The notes under the pieces were generated by a model. That model was not told the DNA's origin and searched no databases. It saw only the letters and a list, made by a program, of their open reading frames with translations. The position numbers were made by a program, and so were the translations under genes. A stretch of 64,000 nucleotides of DNA, taken from assembly GCF_030269925.1 (NCBI RefSeq), contig NC_085114.1, positions 10,434,001-10,498,000 on the forward strand, read 5' to 3'. This document shows positions 10,057-22,400 of the stretch, piece after piece. This stretch comes from Bombyx mori. Its lineage: Eukaryota; Arthropoda; Insecta; Lepidoptera; Bombycidae. The first letter of the stretch is position 1; every line of letters begins with the position of its first letter.

Positions 10057-10625
10057 TGTCCACGTACCGCCATTTCATACTCAGGCGTTACGGCGTCTAT
10101 CCTACATGACCTAATATTAAACCTTATGACACCGTTTATTCAAAAGCAGGATACTATCCTACGATAGTATAAGTCCAAAAGAAAGATTGGTTGTAACATT
10201 AAGATCTCTTGCAACAGGAAATTCGTATCAAGATTTAAAATTTAGTTCTTCAATATTCCAACCCCTGATGACAAAAACTATGCCTGAAACATGTCGGGCT
10301 ATTTATAAATGTCTAGCACATTAAATAAAGGCGACCGAAATTAATACTTTTTATTCGGAAGCAAAAAACAAACTAAGACATCCTTACGCACGGAGAGCTA
10401 TGTGACTAAATGCGACTACACGTTCCCAAATGCGTTTCTAATTAGGCTTCTAAATGATTTAGTCAGTCAGAAACCACCCTTGCTACTGAATTCAGTAGAT
10501 TAACTTACCTAATGCTATTACACTTCACTGAATTCAATCGACTAAATTCAGCCAAGTGTAACAAGCCTTTAAATTATACTACGTACCTACCTCCCATAAA
10601 TCGTAATATATTAAGTGTATAATCT

Positions 10626-10815
10626 ATGCTACTCACATCTTACCAGATTTCATGATAATGAAATGTGTGAGTGTGGCCTGAATATTGGTGATTTAAATCA
10701 TATCATTCTGTCCTGTCCTCAGTATAACCACTCCGTGTTATTTGATCTGATCCACTCTGATCCTTCTTCCGTATTCCGTTACCTACATCTGTTCCTGTTT
10801 TGCTTTCATCATTAA
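10626..10815 (+). mobile_element. Non-LTR retrotransposon C-terminal fragment
   Basis: It encodes SHLTRFHDNEMCECGLNIGD followed by LNHIILSCPQY, the Cys/His (C-x-C...H...C) segment found after the RT/RNase H region of many insect non-LTR elements. It begins directly after the TTAAGTGTATAATCTATG motif (10611-10628 region), which marks its truncated left junction. Confidence 0.65.
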
Positions 10816-11052
10816 ATCATAATGTATATAAAAAGTTATGTTTATTTTTTATTGTAAATAATACCTATACAGTTACAAGTACATATGTATATAATTAATA
10901 TTCTATTTGTTTTAATTTATTAATTACTGTTCTTTTCCTTAGCGTAGTATTCTGTATTAGAGACAGTTTTTTTTTATCCTGCTGATCCTATCCTTTATCC
11001 GATGTAAACGTCCGATGTAAAATTCTTTTCCTTTACTATTCCGTGTCCTTAC

Positions 11053-11073
11053 ATATTAAGTGTATAATCTATG
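11053..11073 (+). mobile_element. Ultra-short 21 bp insertion with 8 bp direct repeats (copy C)
   Basis: ATATTAAGTGTATAATCTAT plus G lies between two copies of GTCCTTAC (11045-11052 and 11074-11081). Same terminus as copy A and as the right end of 20825-25650. Confidence 0.6.
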
Positions 11074-11164
11074 GTCCTTACCTTTGTCTGTGGTAATACG
11101 CACTGCGAGAGTCTGCGTGACGCCATAAAAAAAGAATTGCTACTGTTATTTTATTTTTATTTAC

Positions 11165-13075
11165 ATGTATACGTTAAATAGAAACGCATTAATAAACTTG
11201 TTAATTATTAAGTCTAACTTTATGTCGTGGTCTATTTTAATGAATTCAATATTAACTGTGCATTCCAAATGTCGTGTAGGATTTTATCCTAGGAGTAATT
11301 TAAAAAGATTTCCTGTTCCAGATGACAAAGTCGACTGGTCTACCGAGTATAAACAATATAATCCTCCTAATTACACATTTCCAGGCTTACATGGAAAACC
11401 ATATGCAGATCCAGAAATCGGTTTGTTGTAAAGAAGCACTTTACTGATGTATCTCCAGTTTTAATGCTTTGTGTTAGTAAACAATGCTATAATAACTCAA
11501 AAAGATTTATTGTGTTTTAGGTGATCCTAACTTTGAACCTTTATGGAATAGCATTGATGGCAATATAAGTAGAGTGAGTTACAATGGACCATATCAAATT
11601 GTCAATGGTTTCCCTTTAAACCCTCTGGGACGTACTGGTATCTGTGGTCGAGGTGTTTTAGGACGATGGGGTCCTAATCATGCTGCAGACCCAATTATAA
11701 GTCGTTGGAAAAGACTTGACAATGGAAATATGGCTGTGGGTGTAAATAATAAGTAAATTATTGTTTCTGTAATATCAAAATGGCCAAATAATGTAACTAA
11801 AAAGATGAAGATCCCTAACATATATATTCATTTACATTTTCAGACCTATATTACAATTTATAGCTATAAAACGGGGTGACACTGGAGAGTGGGCTATACC
11901 AGGTGGTATGGTGGATCCTGGTGAAAAAGTTAGTGAGACTGCTATAAGAGAATTTAAAGAAGAAGCTCTTAATTCATTAAGCCTGGCAGGTTTGTCTTAT
12001 TTACATTACCTTCAAGAACCAATTAGTATATAGGCCACCTGATAAGGGTTCACCATTGCTCTTGGACATTAGCATGCCATAGCCTGCTTTTCAAACCCCA
12101 TTTGAAGGGTATGTTACGAATAATGTTAACAAAAATCCCAAAGCGCATACATAGCTCCGATCGCGATGTGAAATACTGCTCTCTGTAATGCATTTGGGTT
12201 TGAAGGATAGGGCAGTCGTTGTAACTACACTGAGACCTTAGAACTTCTATGTGAAGGTGGGTGGCGCATTTACGTTGTAGATGTCTATGGGCTCCAGTAA
12301 CCACTTACCAGGTGGGCTGTGAGTTTGTCCACACATCTAAGCAATAAAAAAATAAAAAACTAATACCTGGAAAGGCAATGAACTTTTTTTTTCCACCTAT
12401 GCTGATGATCTTGAGAGGCTATTTCAGCTTCACCCTAACATGTAGGTGAGCTCACGGGGCTCAAACCCGAAGTGCTGCTAACAGTGACCCTAGCAACAGC
12501 AGTGCTTCGCAGAATCTACCACCGGATCGGAAACGCGACCCACAGAACATCCGGCGAGAAACTCAGTGGGCTGTGTCTATGGGTCAATTCGCTCGTCGAG
12601 CCCATCGTCGCAAGCGACGGATTCGACGAGGACGGTGACTGGTAATGTAGATGAAGTTGATGGTTCCTGGAAATAATGATGGGCACTACTCTGGTGGTAG
12701 ATGATAACATGAAAATGATGGGATCTCAAATTAATGTTCACAATTCAATAAACCTACTTTTATTAGAAAAACACTTTTCAAACTTTTGTTTCAGATAAGA
12801 TACAATGGGAGAAAGAAATAGATGAATTCTTTAGTGAAGGTGAAGTAATATATCAAGGTTATGTGGATGACTGTAGGAATACTGACAATTCTTGGATTGA
12901 GACCATAGCATACAACTTCCATGATGAGAGTGGTTTAACTGTTGGTTTATTAAAACTTCATGCGGGAGATGATGCTGTAGGGGTACGTTGGGTTGACATT
13001 ACTCCTGACTTAAAACTGTATGCAAGTCACACAGAAATTGTTAGTTCAGTTTTAAAATTAAGAATAAAAAATTGA
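11165..13075 (+). CDS. NUDT9: ADP-ribose pyrophosphatase, mitochondrial-type (NUDT9)
   Basis: NUDT9 hydrolyses ADP-ribose to AMP and ribose 5-phosphate. Four coding exons (11165-11420, 11521-11752, 11844-11989, 12795-13075) join in phase to 304 residues. Landmarks in order: [10 protein letters not shown] (~35-45); [20 protein letters not shown] with DPIISRWKR; a Nudix box [20 protein letters not shown] (about 183-202) followed by [35 protein letters not shown]; and LKLYASHTE near the end. All match human NUDT9 block by block, including the REF.EEA catalytic segment. The first 20-30 residues ([19 protein letters not shown]) are hydrophobic/basic and could target mitochondria; a second ATG 58 bp on is an alternative start. 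Intron 3 contains a Bm1-like SINE and a jockey LINE tail. The gene sits between inverted copies of a TIR element. Confidence 0.94.
12150..12360 (+). mobile_element. Bm1-like SINE, 5'-truncated, in NUDT9 intron 3
   Basis: The 3' half is well conserved (GTGGGTGGCGCATTTACGTT, ACCAGGTGGGCTGTGAG), ending in AATAAAAAAATAAAAA. The left part is degenerate. Sense to the gene. Confidence 0.8.
12383..12640 (-). mobile_element. Jockey LINE tail in NUDT9 intron 3
   Basis: T-run then CCACCTATGCTGATGATCTT...GAGCCCATCGTCGCAAGCGA, the antisense 3' tail of the BMC1-like family. Confidence 0.8.
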
Positions 13076-13262
13076 AACAAAAAATATTTTATAATTTTAT
13101 TTTCTACAATTATAAAAACTAATGATATATAGAAGTAATGGTTGCTGTGTTTAGGATTATTACCAGACATAAATTATGTTGTCATATACACAATCTGTAT
13201 AAATGCAAGTAAATGTTTTTCAGACAAAGATATAGATTTGCATGGAGTGTATAGTTCATTTA

Positions 13263-13573
13263 TTAACCCTTCCGCTCCGATCGTCTGCTCTAGACGGCAT
13301 CCGCGTGTTACCGCTGGATCATCAACCCCACGATATTCTTGTTTGTAGATTCCTGCACATCGATGGCACTTGTCTCGATCTCTTAACCATGTATATTTAT
13401 TTTTAATTGTTGAGAATTTTAATTTGACATATTAAATATGCTACATTATCTTTGTATTGTTTATGTAAAACAAAGAAGAGTACGGAGAATGACAAGGATG
13501 CACCGAAGGACGAGTGCCCAATTTATTTATGCGCAAGATGCACACTATGGCACTGCCGTAGAGAAAGGGTTAA
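13263..13573. mobile_element. Possible piggyBac-like MITE
   Basis: The interval starts TTAACCCTTCCGCTCC and ends GTAGAGAAAGGGTTAA, so TTAACCCTT is inverted at both ends. TTAA is the piggyBac target site. The inverted match is short and imperfect and there is no ORF. Confidence 0.4.
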
Positions 13574-14353
13574 ATGAAATTTAGTCAAAGTACCTACATG
13601 ACTTTAACTAATTCGTCATCATTCATTTCATTTAACCCTCACTTTTATCGAATTAAATTAAAAAAATATTACAAGAACTTTTATGCACTTTTTAAGACGT
13701 GGTAAGAGGCGTAAAATTATTTATGATAACATTGTATGATAATTGATGTATATTCAACGGATACAGAGTATTTGTAAAAACAATAATTCGTTATGAATTA
13801 TGAATGTGTTGTTGTGTTTTGTTTGTCTTAAGTACTTATTACAATATCTATATTATACTTTACCTAATATTATTACATACAATTCGCACCGCAAATTATT
13901 CCGACATAACTCGAGGTATTCATTTTGTAATTTAGGCACTTACTTGCGAAAATACGTTTAAATACCACCAAAATATAATTATATTTGTTATGCTGCGCCC
14001 ATAAAATGACTAGTTCTAAATGATTGAACTACAAACTCGGAAAGCGGATAATTTTTACTTTTAATGAAGAAAAAAAAGATAAAATAAATGCAAACACAGT
14101 GGTGTGATCTCGCATCTCAATGTGAAAAACGCCAATTGGTAACTAATCTAAGAACAAAAAAATCGTACATTTATTGTATTATTAGTAGGTACATTTGATC
14201 AATTTATCATTCTGTTTCTGTGTAATTTTTTCAATTTTCTTTATCACCTCCTAAGAAATGCTTTATTTTGAACGATTTTTAAGTTAGGTTAGGTTAAGTG
14301 ACCCCAACAAACCGCACCACGGGCATCTTCAACAATCGGTCAAGGCAATTTAG
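13574..14353. other. Intergenic AT-rich sequence
   Basis: Between NUDT9 and the second TIR element copy. I see no conserved ORF, RNA gene or clear repeat. Confidence 0.5.
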
Positions 14354-15114
14354 TAGATAACCGGCACGTAACTTGGCAAGAGTCGCTAGATGCGCAGAAG
14401 TCGTTTTTTAGGTCTCTGTGGTTGTCAAGCGGGACGCGGGGAAAGACGTAGCACCATTCCGAGCGCGCGATTGGTGAGTCAGTCGACCCTCCCCTCCCGC
14501 ACCGCGTCCGCCATCCGTTCGCTCCCGATTATACATGCGCCTACTAAAGTTGTAGGAACCCTTTGTTTATATTGAGTTTTTGTTAAGGGTTGTTATTATT
14601 GTTTTAAATTTAGTTTTTGTTACGAGTGTTATTGTTTTAAGTTTGTTTGCAATGCCAGGACCAAATACCAATGCCATATAGTCGATTCAGTCACTGAGCG
14701 TTTTATTATTTACGCCGGTGACGACGGCGACTCTTCGTTATGTCGACGATGAGGAGCCAACTCCTTCCACCAGCTCAGGCGCTACCATAAATTTAATCCA
14801 AGAGGTAGCACTATTAAAAAATGATAGACGACGGCGACACATAATTTTTAATATTAAGTATATTTATTTAAATAAACTTCTTAACTTTTAATTGTATTTT
14901 ATTTTTATAACACCTAATACACTTCACGAATTTCTTTCTTTTCTTTAATTTTCTTCTAAACACAGAGGCTTAAAAATAAATTATGGCAAATAAATAATTT
15001 AATAAAAATAAATTAAATTCTATACGGGCAATAAAAGTGACCATTTTTTTGTTGCAATGCGTGACATTACCCCCACTACACCAAAACCTTGCCAACTTAC
15101 GTGCCGCTTACTAT
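14354..15114 (+). mobile_element. ~760 bp TIR element, copy 2 (inverted relative to 8312-9071)
   Basis: Left end TAGATAACCGGCACGTAACT, right end CTTGCCAACTTACGTGCCGC then TTACTATA. It is near-identical through its length to copy 1 read in reverse, including the MRRSRFL frame (14390-14575) and the run with CCTTCCACCAGCTCAGG. Confidence 0.8.
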
Positions 15115-15409
15115 ACAGGCTACCACGATAAAATATACACACCTATTTTGTGTTAACCCTATGAACGGTGAAAAGTTTCATCAAGTTCTATGAAATGTAT
15201 CTTCTCTAGCTAAGTGTGGTGGTGGAAAAAATAATAATAAAAAAAATGTGAGCCGTCACGGGACGCCTAGTAGATGTGAAACATCGACATTATTTTGTAA
15301 AAGTAATATGCAGAAAAGAACAGATCGTGATAGGAACTAAATATGTCATAATGATAAAATAAAATATTACGAAAAAATAATTTGTTTTCAAGTAAAACAC
15401 AGGTTATAT

Positions 15410-15610
15410 GTACTGTAGTAAGCAACACTGTATACACTACGGAGTATACACTATAGATATCCGAGATCAGTGTAGCGAGAGAGATGGCTTAACGCCGGAT
15501 CGAGTGGGAGAGAATCGTACAGTCGATTACGCATCGCGACGCGTCGCCACTCCATACACACTACTGCGTATAGACCGTATATATATAGCGTGGCGACGCG
15601 TCGCCACGCC
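15410..15610. repeat. GC-rich palindromic patch
   Basis: A 22 bp perfect palindrome centred on ACGCGT occupies 15588-15609. Its right half, GCGACGCGTCGCCAC, is repeated at 15536-15550. GTATACACTA-type near-palindromes occur at its left (15430-15453). The patch stands out in AT-rich surroundings and may be the remains of a foldback element. Confidence 0.55.
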
Positions 15611-16460
15611 AGAAATCGGTTTTATGTTTCACATCAAAAGTCTAGTTTGGTGGTTGAGGTTCCTGACTACTTTCCTACGGGATATAAATGAGATTCTCGG
15701 ACTGAGTACCTTTGTAATGGGTATTTGGTAGTCAAACAGCAATACAACTGGTCTAGCCCAGAGATGTACAATGTTTGTACAATGTGACAATATTTTAGAA
15801 GCGAATTTAGTTTTACTTTCCACGTGACATTCCTCATTTCCTCCTGTTTGTTTTTTTTTGAAAAAAAAGAGGTTATTCAAATGTTTTCATGAAAATGTAC
15901 ATGTATGAAAATACATATAGTAAATTGTTAATCCTAAGTTGAATTGTAGATCATAAGTTGTCAGTGGTTATGCTCAAATTTCCACAACTGCTGGAACACT
16001 AGTATGTATAAATTAAGAACTGTCTGAGAGACTTTTTCAACACAAACGTCCTCATATCGTAAAAATCATAGGGAAAAATATATTTTACTAAGAACATTGC
16101 CTACTTTTTTTAGGACATGTACATTTTATTGATGGAAAACCAACATATATATTATTTATTATAATTAATAGATATTAATGCAGCAAATTGATAAATAATT
16201 CTAGTGATTTCAATTCCAACATCAATAAATACAGAGCCTAAAATGAAGATTCTCTAAAGAAGGTGACGTTATTGGAGAAGACATTTCTCAAGTTGTTATT
16301 TTCAATACATTTTTTTTTTACAAAAATACTATATTAATCTGAAATAAAGCGAATTTTATAAATTCATAGCATATTGAACAATTCCCGAGTTTACTACACG
16401 AGTAGTGTAGAATGGACTGACAGTGATATCACACTTCCTTACGTACATTGGCTGGAGACA

Positions 16461-19400
16461 TCAGGTGGCCATGTCGACCGGGGCGGCCGCGTTGTAGGCG
16501 CGGTAACAGTTCACGTCGTTGATTAGCCGATGTATATTCTGTGTAAACGTAGGGAGATCCTAAAACAAGAATTTTAATGTTAAGTTTTTTCATACTACCG
16601 CCATTACTCGACAAAATAATTTGTTTAGCAAAACGTTAAATTTTATGAATTATTACTTAAAATTAACGGCAAAATTAAAAATATTATTTTAATAGTATAT
16701 GTTGTTAAGGTAATGTTGTAAATTACTATTGATATATCCAAAAATATACACAACGTTACCTATGTAAAATGTTTAAGTGATGAATGTTTAAATGAAATAT
16801 TTTCTGCTTTTTCCTTACATTTCATTATTATGCAACGAAAACAATATTGGCTTTTCGTAGTTCTAGTGTATTTATACAGATCAGGTGGTTTGCGGTATAT
16901 GCTAGTAAGTATCATTTGTATAATTCATTAATAATGTGTAGGTATGTGCATTACTATAATTCTCATGTTGTGTTTGTTATTTTAGTTATGTGTTATCTGT
17001 TCTACACACACTCATCACTTTTTATTATTATTCTCATTATCCTCTCGCAGGTCTGCTGGAAGAGATTTCTTAAAGAAATAAGCAGTGCCTTTGTACATAA
17101 TTTTTCTATTACTCTGTATCATGTCCTCTTTTCTGTGTGTACATAAATAAATAAATAAAAAATAAATAAATAAATAAATAATATTCTTATTAACTACACA
17201 ACGGTAAATCTACAGGGCGATGTAATAAGGCGTGACGTACAGTATCTGGTGGGAAGTTCTCGAGGTACTGCAGGTGGTGCGGCGCGAGGCCGGGCAGCGA
17301 GCGCAGGAAGCGCGGCAGGAAGGCGAGGCGGAACGCGGAGAAGTCGACCGCCGCCATCGCGTGCACCGCCGCCGTCAGCTCGTCGCGCGCCAGCCCGCGC
17401 CAGCCGCCCTCCGCCAGCCCGCCCAGCGCCACCGACAGGAACTCGCACAGGAACTCCGAACGGAATATAGCCTGACACCAAGTACAGGGTGTGTTTTTAT
17501 GTAATAAATACCTCAACATAAATAAATCACAATATTCATTTAACAGTTTGAAATTTAGTGTAACTGTAACTTAATTGAAACAAATTGAGGAGACGGCCTT
17601 CGTATTAATTGACTAATATTGTCTTTATTCGTTAATCGTGTGATTCAAGATATAAATAAAATCAACTCAAAATTCTGAGAGAACTTTCGTGACTTCAAAT
17701 CAGATATTCATTGTGTTCCTTACTTAAAATTCAATTAAAACGATAACAACATATTTCTTCTAAATATAAACCTATATTAACGTTTAAAACACCAGAACTG
17801 CTGCACGTTCATTTTCTACGTACGTACATTCTACGTATATTACTGGTGGTAGGACCTCTTGTGAGTCCGCGCGGGTAGGTACCACCACCCTGCCCATTTC
17901 TGCCGTGAAGCAGTAATGCGTTTCGGTTTGAAGGGTGGGGCAGCCGTTGTAACTATACTGGGACCTTACAACTTATATCTCAAGATGGGTGGCGCATTTA
18001 CGTTGTAAATGTCTATGGGTTCCAGTAACCACTTAACACTAGGTGGGCTGTAAGCTCGTCCACCCATCTAAGCAATAAAAAAAAACACGAATGCATATCG
18101 TCGTTGTCAAACCAAAATCGGCTATGTGCACTTTTTGAGATTTTTACTTTTTGACCCTTTTCGTATAGTTCACAGCCCTACCTACCGTATAAAAAAAACT
18201 TATGTGTCTATAGCTTTAATATTTTTCTATAGCTTTCATTTAATGTAGTTCTTAAAAATTCACCTTCACATAAAATTTAATACGAAAATGTTTTACTCGT
18301 TAATTTAAAATAGAGTTTTTGCACATAGCAGATTTTGGTTTGACAACGACGACTTATAAGCTGTAGATCGTGTAGACTGAATATATTGACAAGCATTACC
18401 TTTATAATGCAAATAAAGTTTGATAGGTGACCAAAAATTTAAACCAAGGATCTGAATGCGATAACTTAGCCCACACTGGCTTATAACACTCGTGTCACAG
18501 TCACTATACACCAACACAATCTAGCCGTCGACCTCATGTCTAACGTGACCATACGTCCTGCTTTGGGAGGGATTGTCCCGCTTTCAGGCTATCCGTCCCG
18601 CTGTCCCCAACGAGAACAAAAATGTCCCGCTTTCATTTATCTGTTATGCATGTATTTATTAGAAACTTACCGAATACTTATTTATCCCAAATCCTTATGG
18701 TATTACAAAATACATAGTAAAGTAACTCTAACTTTGCGGTAGAAATAAATATTATTTTAAGGGCAAGTCGGTGTAAGAATGATATTTTTTTTTTTTTATT
18801 ACCTTTGTAGGCAGACGGGCATACGGGCCACCTGATGGTGAGTGATTACCGTCGCCCATGGACTTCAGCAATGCCAGGGGCAGAGCCAAGCCGCTGCCTA
18901 CCGCTTAATACTCTCCACAAGCCTCGTTTGAAGAAGGACATGTCATAGCGCTCGGGAAATACCGTGGAGGGGAGCTCATTCCATAGCCGGATGGTACGTG
19001 GCAAAAAAGATCTCTGGAAACGCACTGTGGATGACCGCAGCGGCTCCAGGTGGTATGGATGAACTCTACTGTGATGGCGGGCGGTGCGATGGTAAAAACG
19101 AGATGCTGGTATCATCTCGAACAATTCCTCAGAGCACTCCCCATGGAACATACGGTATAAAATACAGAGGGAACTGAAGTCCCTCCGCAGACCCAGAGGC
19201 TCCAAACGATCCGAGAGAATGGGATTAATCCGAGAGAATGGGATTAAGATGCCAGTGCGGATAAGATACCATAATGAATTATTTCAAGTCATTTAAAAAA
19301 AATTTTTTTTTGCACTTACATATTACATCTTACCCCGACGTATCCTATATATGTATTTATTTATATACGAAATTCGGTAGGCGTCCCGCTTTGACACGAA

Positions 19401-22400
19401 AAAAAAAAAAGGTCACGTTACTCATGTCTCAAGGCGAACACATGAGCCGGTCCATCCATTGCGGTAGGCAGGCTTGGCTCTGCCCCTGGCATTGCTGATG
19501 AATTCCATGGGCGACGGTAACCACTCACCATCAGGTGTGCCGTATGCTCGTCTGCCTACAAGGGCAATAAAAAAAATATCTATGTAGTACAATACGTAAA
19601 CTCACTTTATGATAGAGTTTCCACTTGCTGTTGAGCGTCTCGAGCGTCGCAATGTTGAGCTTGAGCAGCTCTATGTCGGGCAGCAGCAGGGCGCGCCCGA
19701 GCGCAGACAGCGCGCCGCGGAACTCGTCCGCGCGCCGCCCCCCCTCCGCCGTGTCGCACTTGTGCGGGAAGAAGTATCGCCACCGATGAATTAATACGCT
19801 ACAACAAAACCTATCCATCACTACATAGTACAAAAGAAAGTCGCTTTCTCTGTCCCTATAAAAAAAATACATTTTTAAAAATACATTTATACCGCATTTA
19901 CGAGATCGTGAAAGTTTCAATTAAAATTAACGTTTTTTTTTATTTATTTTTTAATTTTAAACGTTCACGCATCTATATATATGTATATTTTTTATTGCTT
20001 AGATGAGTAGACGAGCTCACAGCCCACCTAGTTTTAAGTGGTTACTGGCGCCCATAGACATCTACAACGTAAATGCGCCACCCATCTTGAGATATAAGTT
20101 CTAAGGTTTCAAGTATATGTAGTTACAACGGCTGCCCTACCCTTCAAACCGAAACGCATTACTGCTTCACGGCAGAAATAGGCAAGGTGGTGGTACCTAC
20201 CCGCGCGGACTCACAAGAGGCCCTACCAGCAGTGTGTTGTTGCCCCCACCTGGCTAGCAGCGCGTGCGCGGCCCGCGCGAGGTCCGGCGCCAGGTGCGAG
20301 GCGCGCGGCAGCACGTGGCGGTGCAGCAGCTCGAGCACCACGTCCACGCGCACGCCGCCGCCGCCCGCCTCCACGCCCAGCCGCACGCACTGCACCAGCC
20401 GCTCCAGGCTGCCCTCCGTGCCGCCCCTGCAAGCGCACAACCACAACAACCTTACTACTACCGACCGAACCAACCTAATATCACAAAGCTGAGCCGCGGC
20501 CTTTTTATCTCCACTGTGTTAGTATAATATATTGTAATAGTGTTATGTAGTGGGATAGTCAGTATATCTATATCTTATTTATAAGTTTCACTTCTACCGT
20601 GTGTGACTTGCACACACACACACTTTTTTTCATACGAAGTATTATTGTAAAGGTAAATGCGAAACCTCATTATTTCCATACTAACTATGGTAAGCTTAGG
20701 CCCCTTTTGCGTTGACGTCCTCATATATCATTGTAGGAATAACGACGAAAGGGAAGATCTTCAACCGAGCAGGTAATTGTTCGGTGGACCGACGGTCCGA
20801 ATATTGTTGTTCGGAACTTGTATACAGGGGGGTGCAACTCCCATACAAAGGAAAATAACATACAACTAGCGTCATCTTACTCCTGTGGCGACGTCATTTT
20901 TGTAACTTTTAGGCATTAATGATCTAATAAACTCACTAGATGGCAGATATGAGTTCTGACTCAATAAAAAATGTAGCGTACTTTGAAGCAGTGCTTCCAC
21001 TTTTAGGGAATTCTCCCTTTTTTAGGGAAAAATAGCTGATATTTTGGATGATAAAGACAATTTAAAAAATACCAGGATTTAGGATATTTCGGGGTAAAAA
21101 GCAAAGCCTATACTAGTAACTGTTGTGAATTTTAAAATAAACGATAATTAAAGTAAAACAATGAACATTTTATTTTATGGAGAGAGAATGACATTAAGTC
21201 GAGTTGACAAGTAAAAGAATAAAACAGAGTTGTGTATAAAAACTATAAAGGTTTGATTCAACAGTAACCCTCTAGTAAAGTAAATCATAGATTAAGCCAC
21301 TGCTTTTTCTTAGGGATTCCCCAGAATCCCAATAAGTATAATCCGCCAAATTTTTATTTACCTATTTTCGTTGATGTCACCAGAACTTACTTGTATTGTA
21401 ATATACAGGTACTTCATGTACCATGAAAGATTATCATGGTAATTTCATTTACGAAAACCTTGTAATTGTCATTTCACTTTTGCTAGCAGTTCCTTCTTCA
21501 AAGACTGAGGTGGAAAGATTATTCAGTGTTCTCAAATTTAAAAACTGACAAAAGAAACAGGCTTTCTAATGAAACCCTGAACGGCTTGCTTCATAGAAAG
21601 TTCCCAACTTTGCCAGCAAACAATTGCTCAATTTTAGAACCGAACAGTGTTAGGTTGTGCAGCAAAAGAATATAAAAGCAATGCGTCGACTTCCTTGAAA
21701 ATTCTAATCCTATAGATCTATGTTCTTCTGGGGGCGTTTATATTATATATACCTACATTAAATAATATGCTGTGGTTTATTTTCTGTATTTTATTTACGC
21801 TTTCTATATAAAGGATTTATGAAAGTTGTCTAGGAAATTTTAGGGTAAATTCAAAAGAAACTAGGGTAAAATGTGTTAAAAAAAACGTAAGTGGAAACAC
21901 TGCTTTGAAGTTTTCAAAATTCCAGGGCCGTAAAACAATCTCAAAAAAAAAAAAAGTTTTCAAAATGTCGTAACGATTTAATTTTTTAAATCGTTTTTTT
22001 TTGGTCTTGGTGTGAGTTATTTTACGTTGTAGTATTAATTTAGAGCAACTTTTAGCTTTATGAGAATATTAGACGATTAGACATTGAGAAACTCTGTTTT
22101 GAATTCTCTTTAGACATAACTTGGCTCCAATACTTTTTTCTTCGTTAGCGTTTCGTAAGCCTGTGTAACTATTTTCATTTCTTACAGAATGTTTATTATT
22201 AAAAATCAGCATGCCTCGAAGATCGAAAATGAAATGCTATTTCGGATGCCTTGATAACGGTGAGTTTACACTATTTTCCCGGTATATTATTTGCTAACAG
22301 AATTATTATTCATAATATAATTAAATGAATTAGCACCAACTAATGGTCCTTCCTATTTCTGCTGCCTAGCTATCATATATGTTAAGTTTTGATCAAAACA

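Noticed and set aside
9836..10109. Repetitive proteins of the TDCLTR / VRQSVR type
   Set aside because: Produced by an 18 bp tandem repeat that stays open on both strands; no start context or family.
16847..17146. 99-codon hydrophobic frame
   Set aside because: AT-driven, in the last XPO6 intron, overlapping a probable retroposon tail; no conserved motif.
17190..17519. Overlapping long frames on both strands across XPO6 exon 20
   Set aside because: GC-rich exons open several frames; only the minus frame with AVHAMAAVDFSAF matches exportin-6. The same applies at 20159-20527, 27008-27222, 30798-31031 and 33328-33574.
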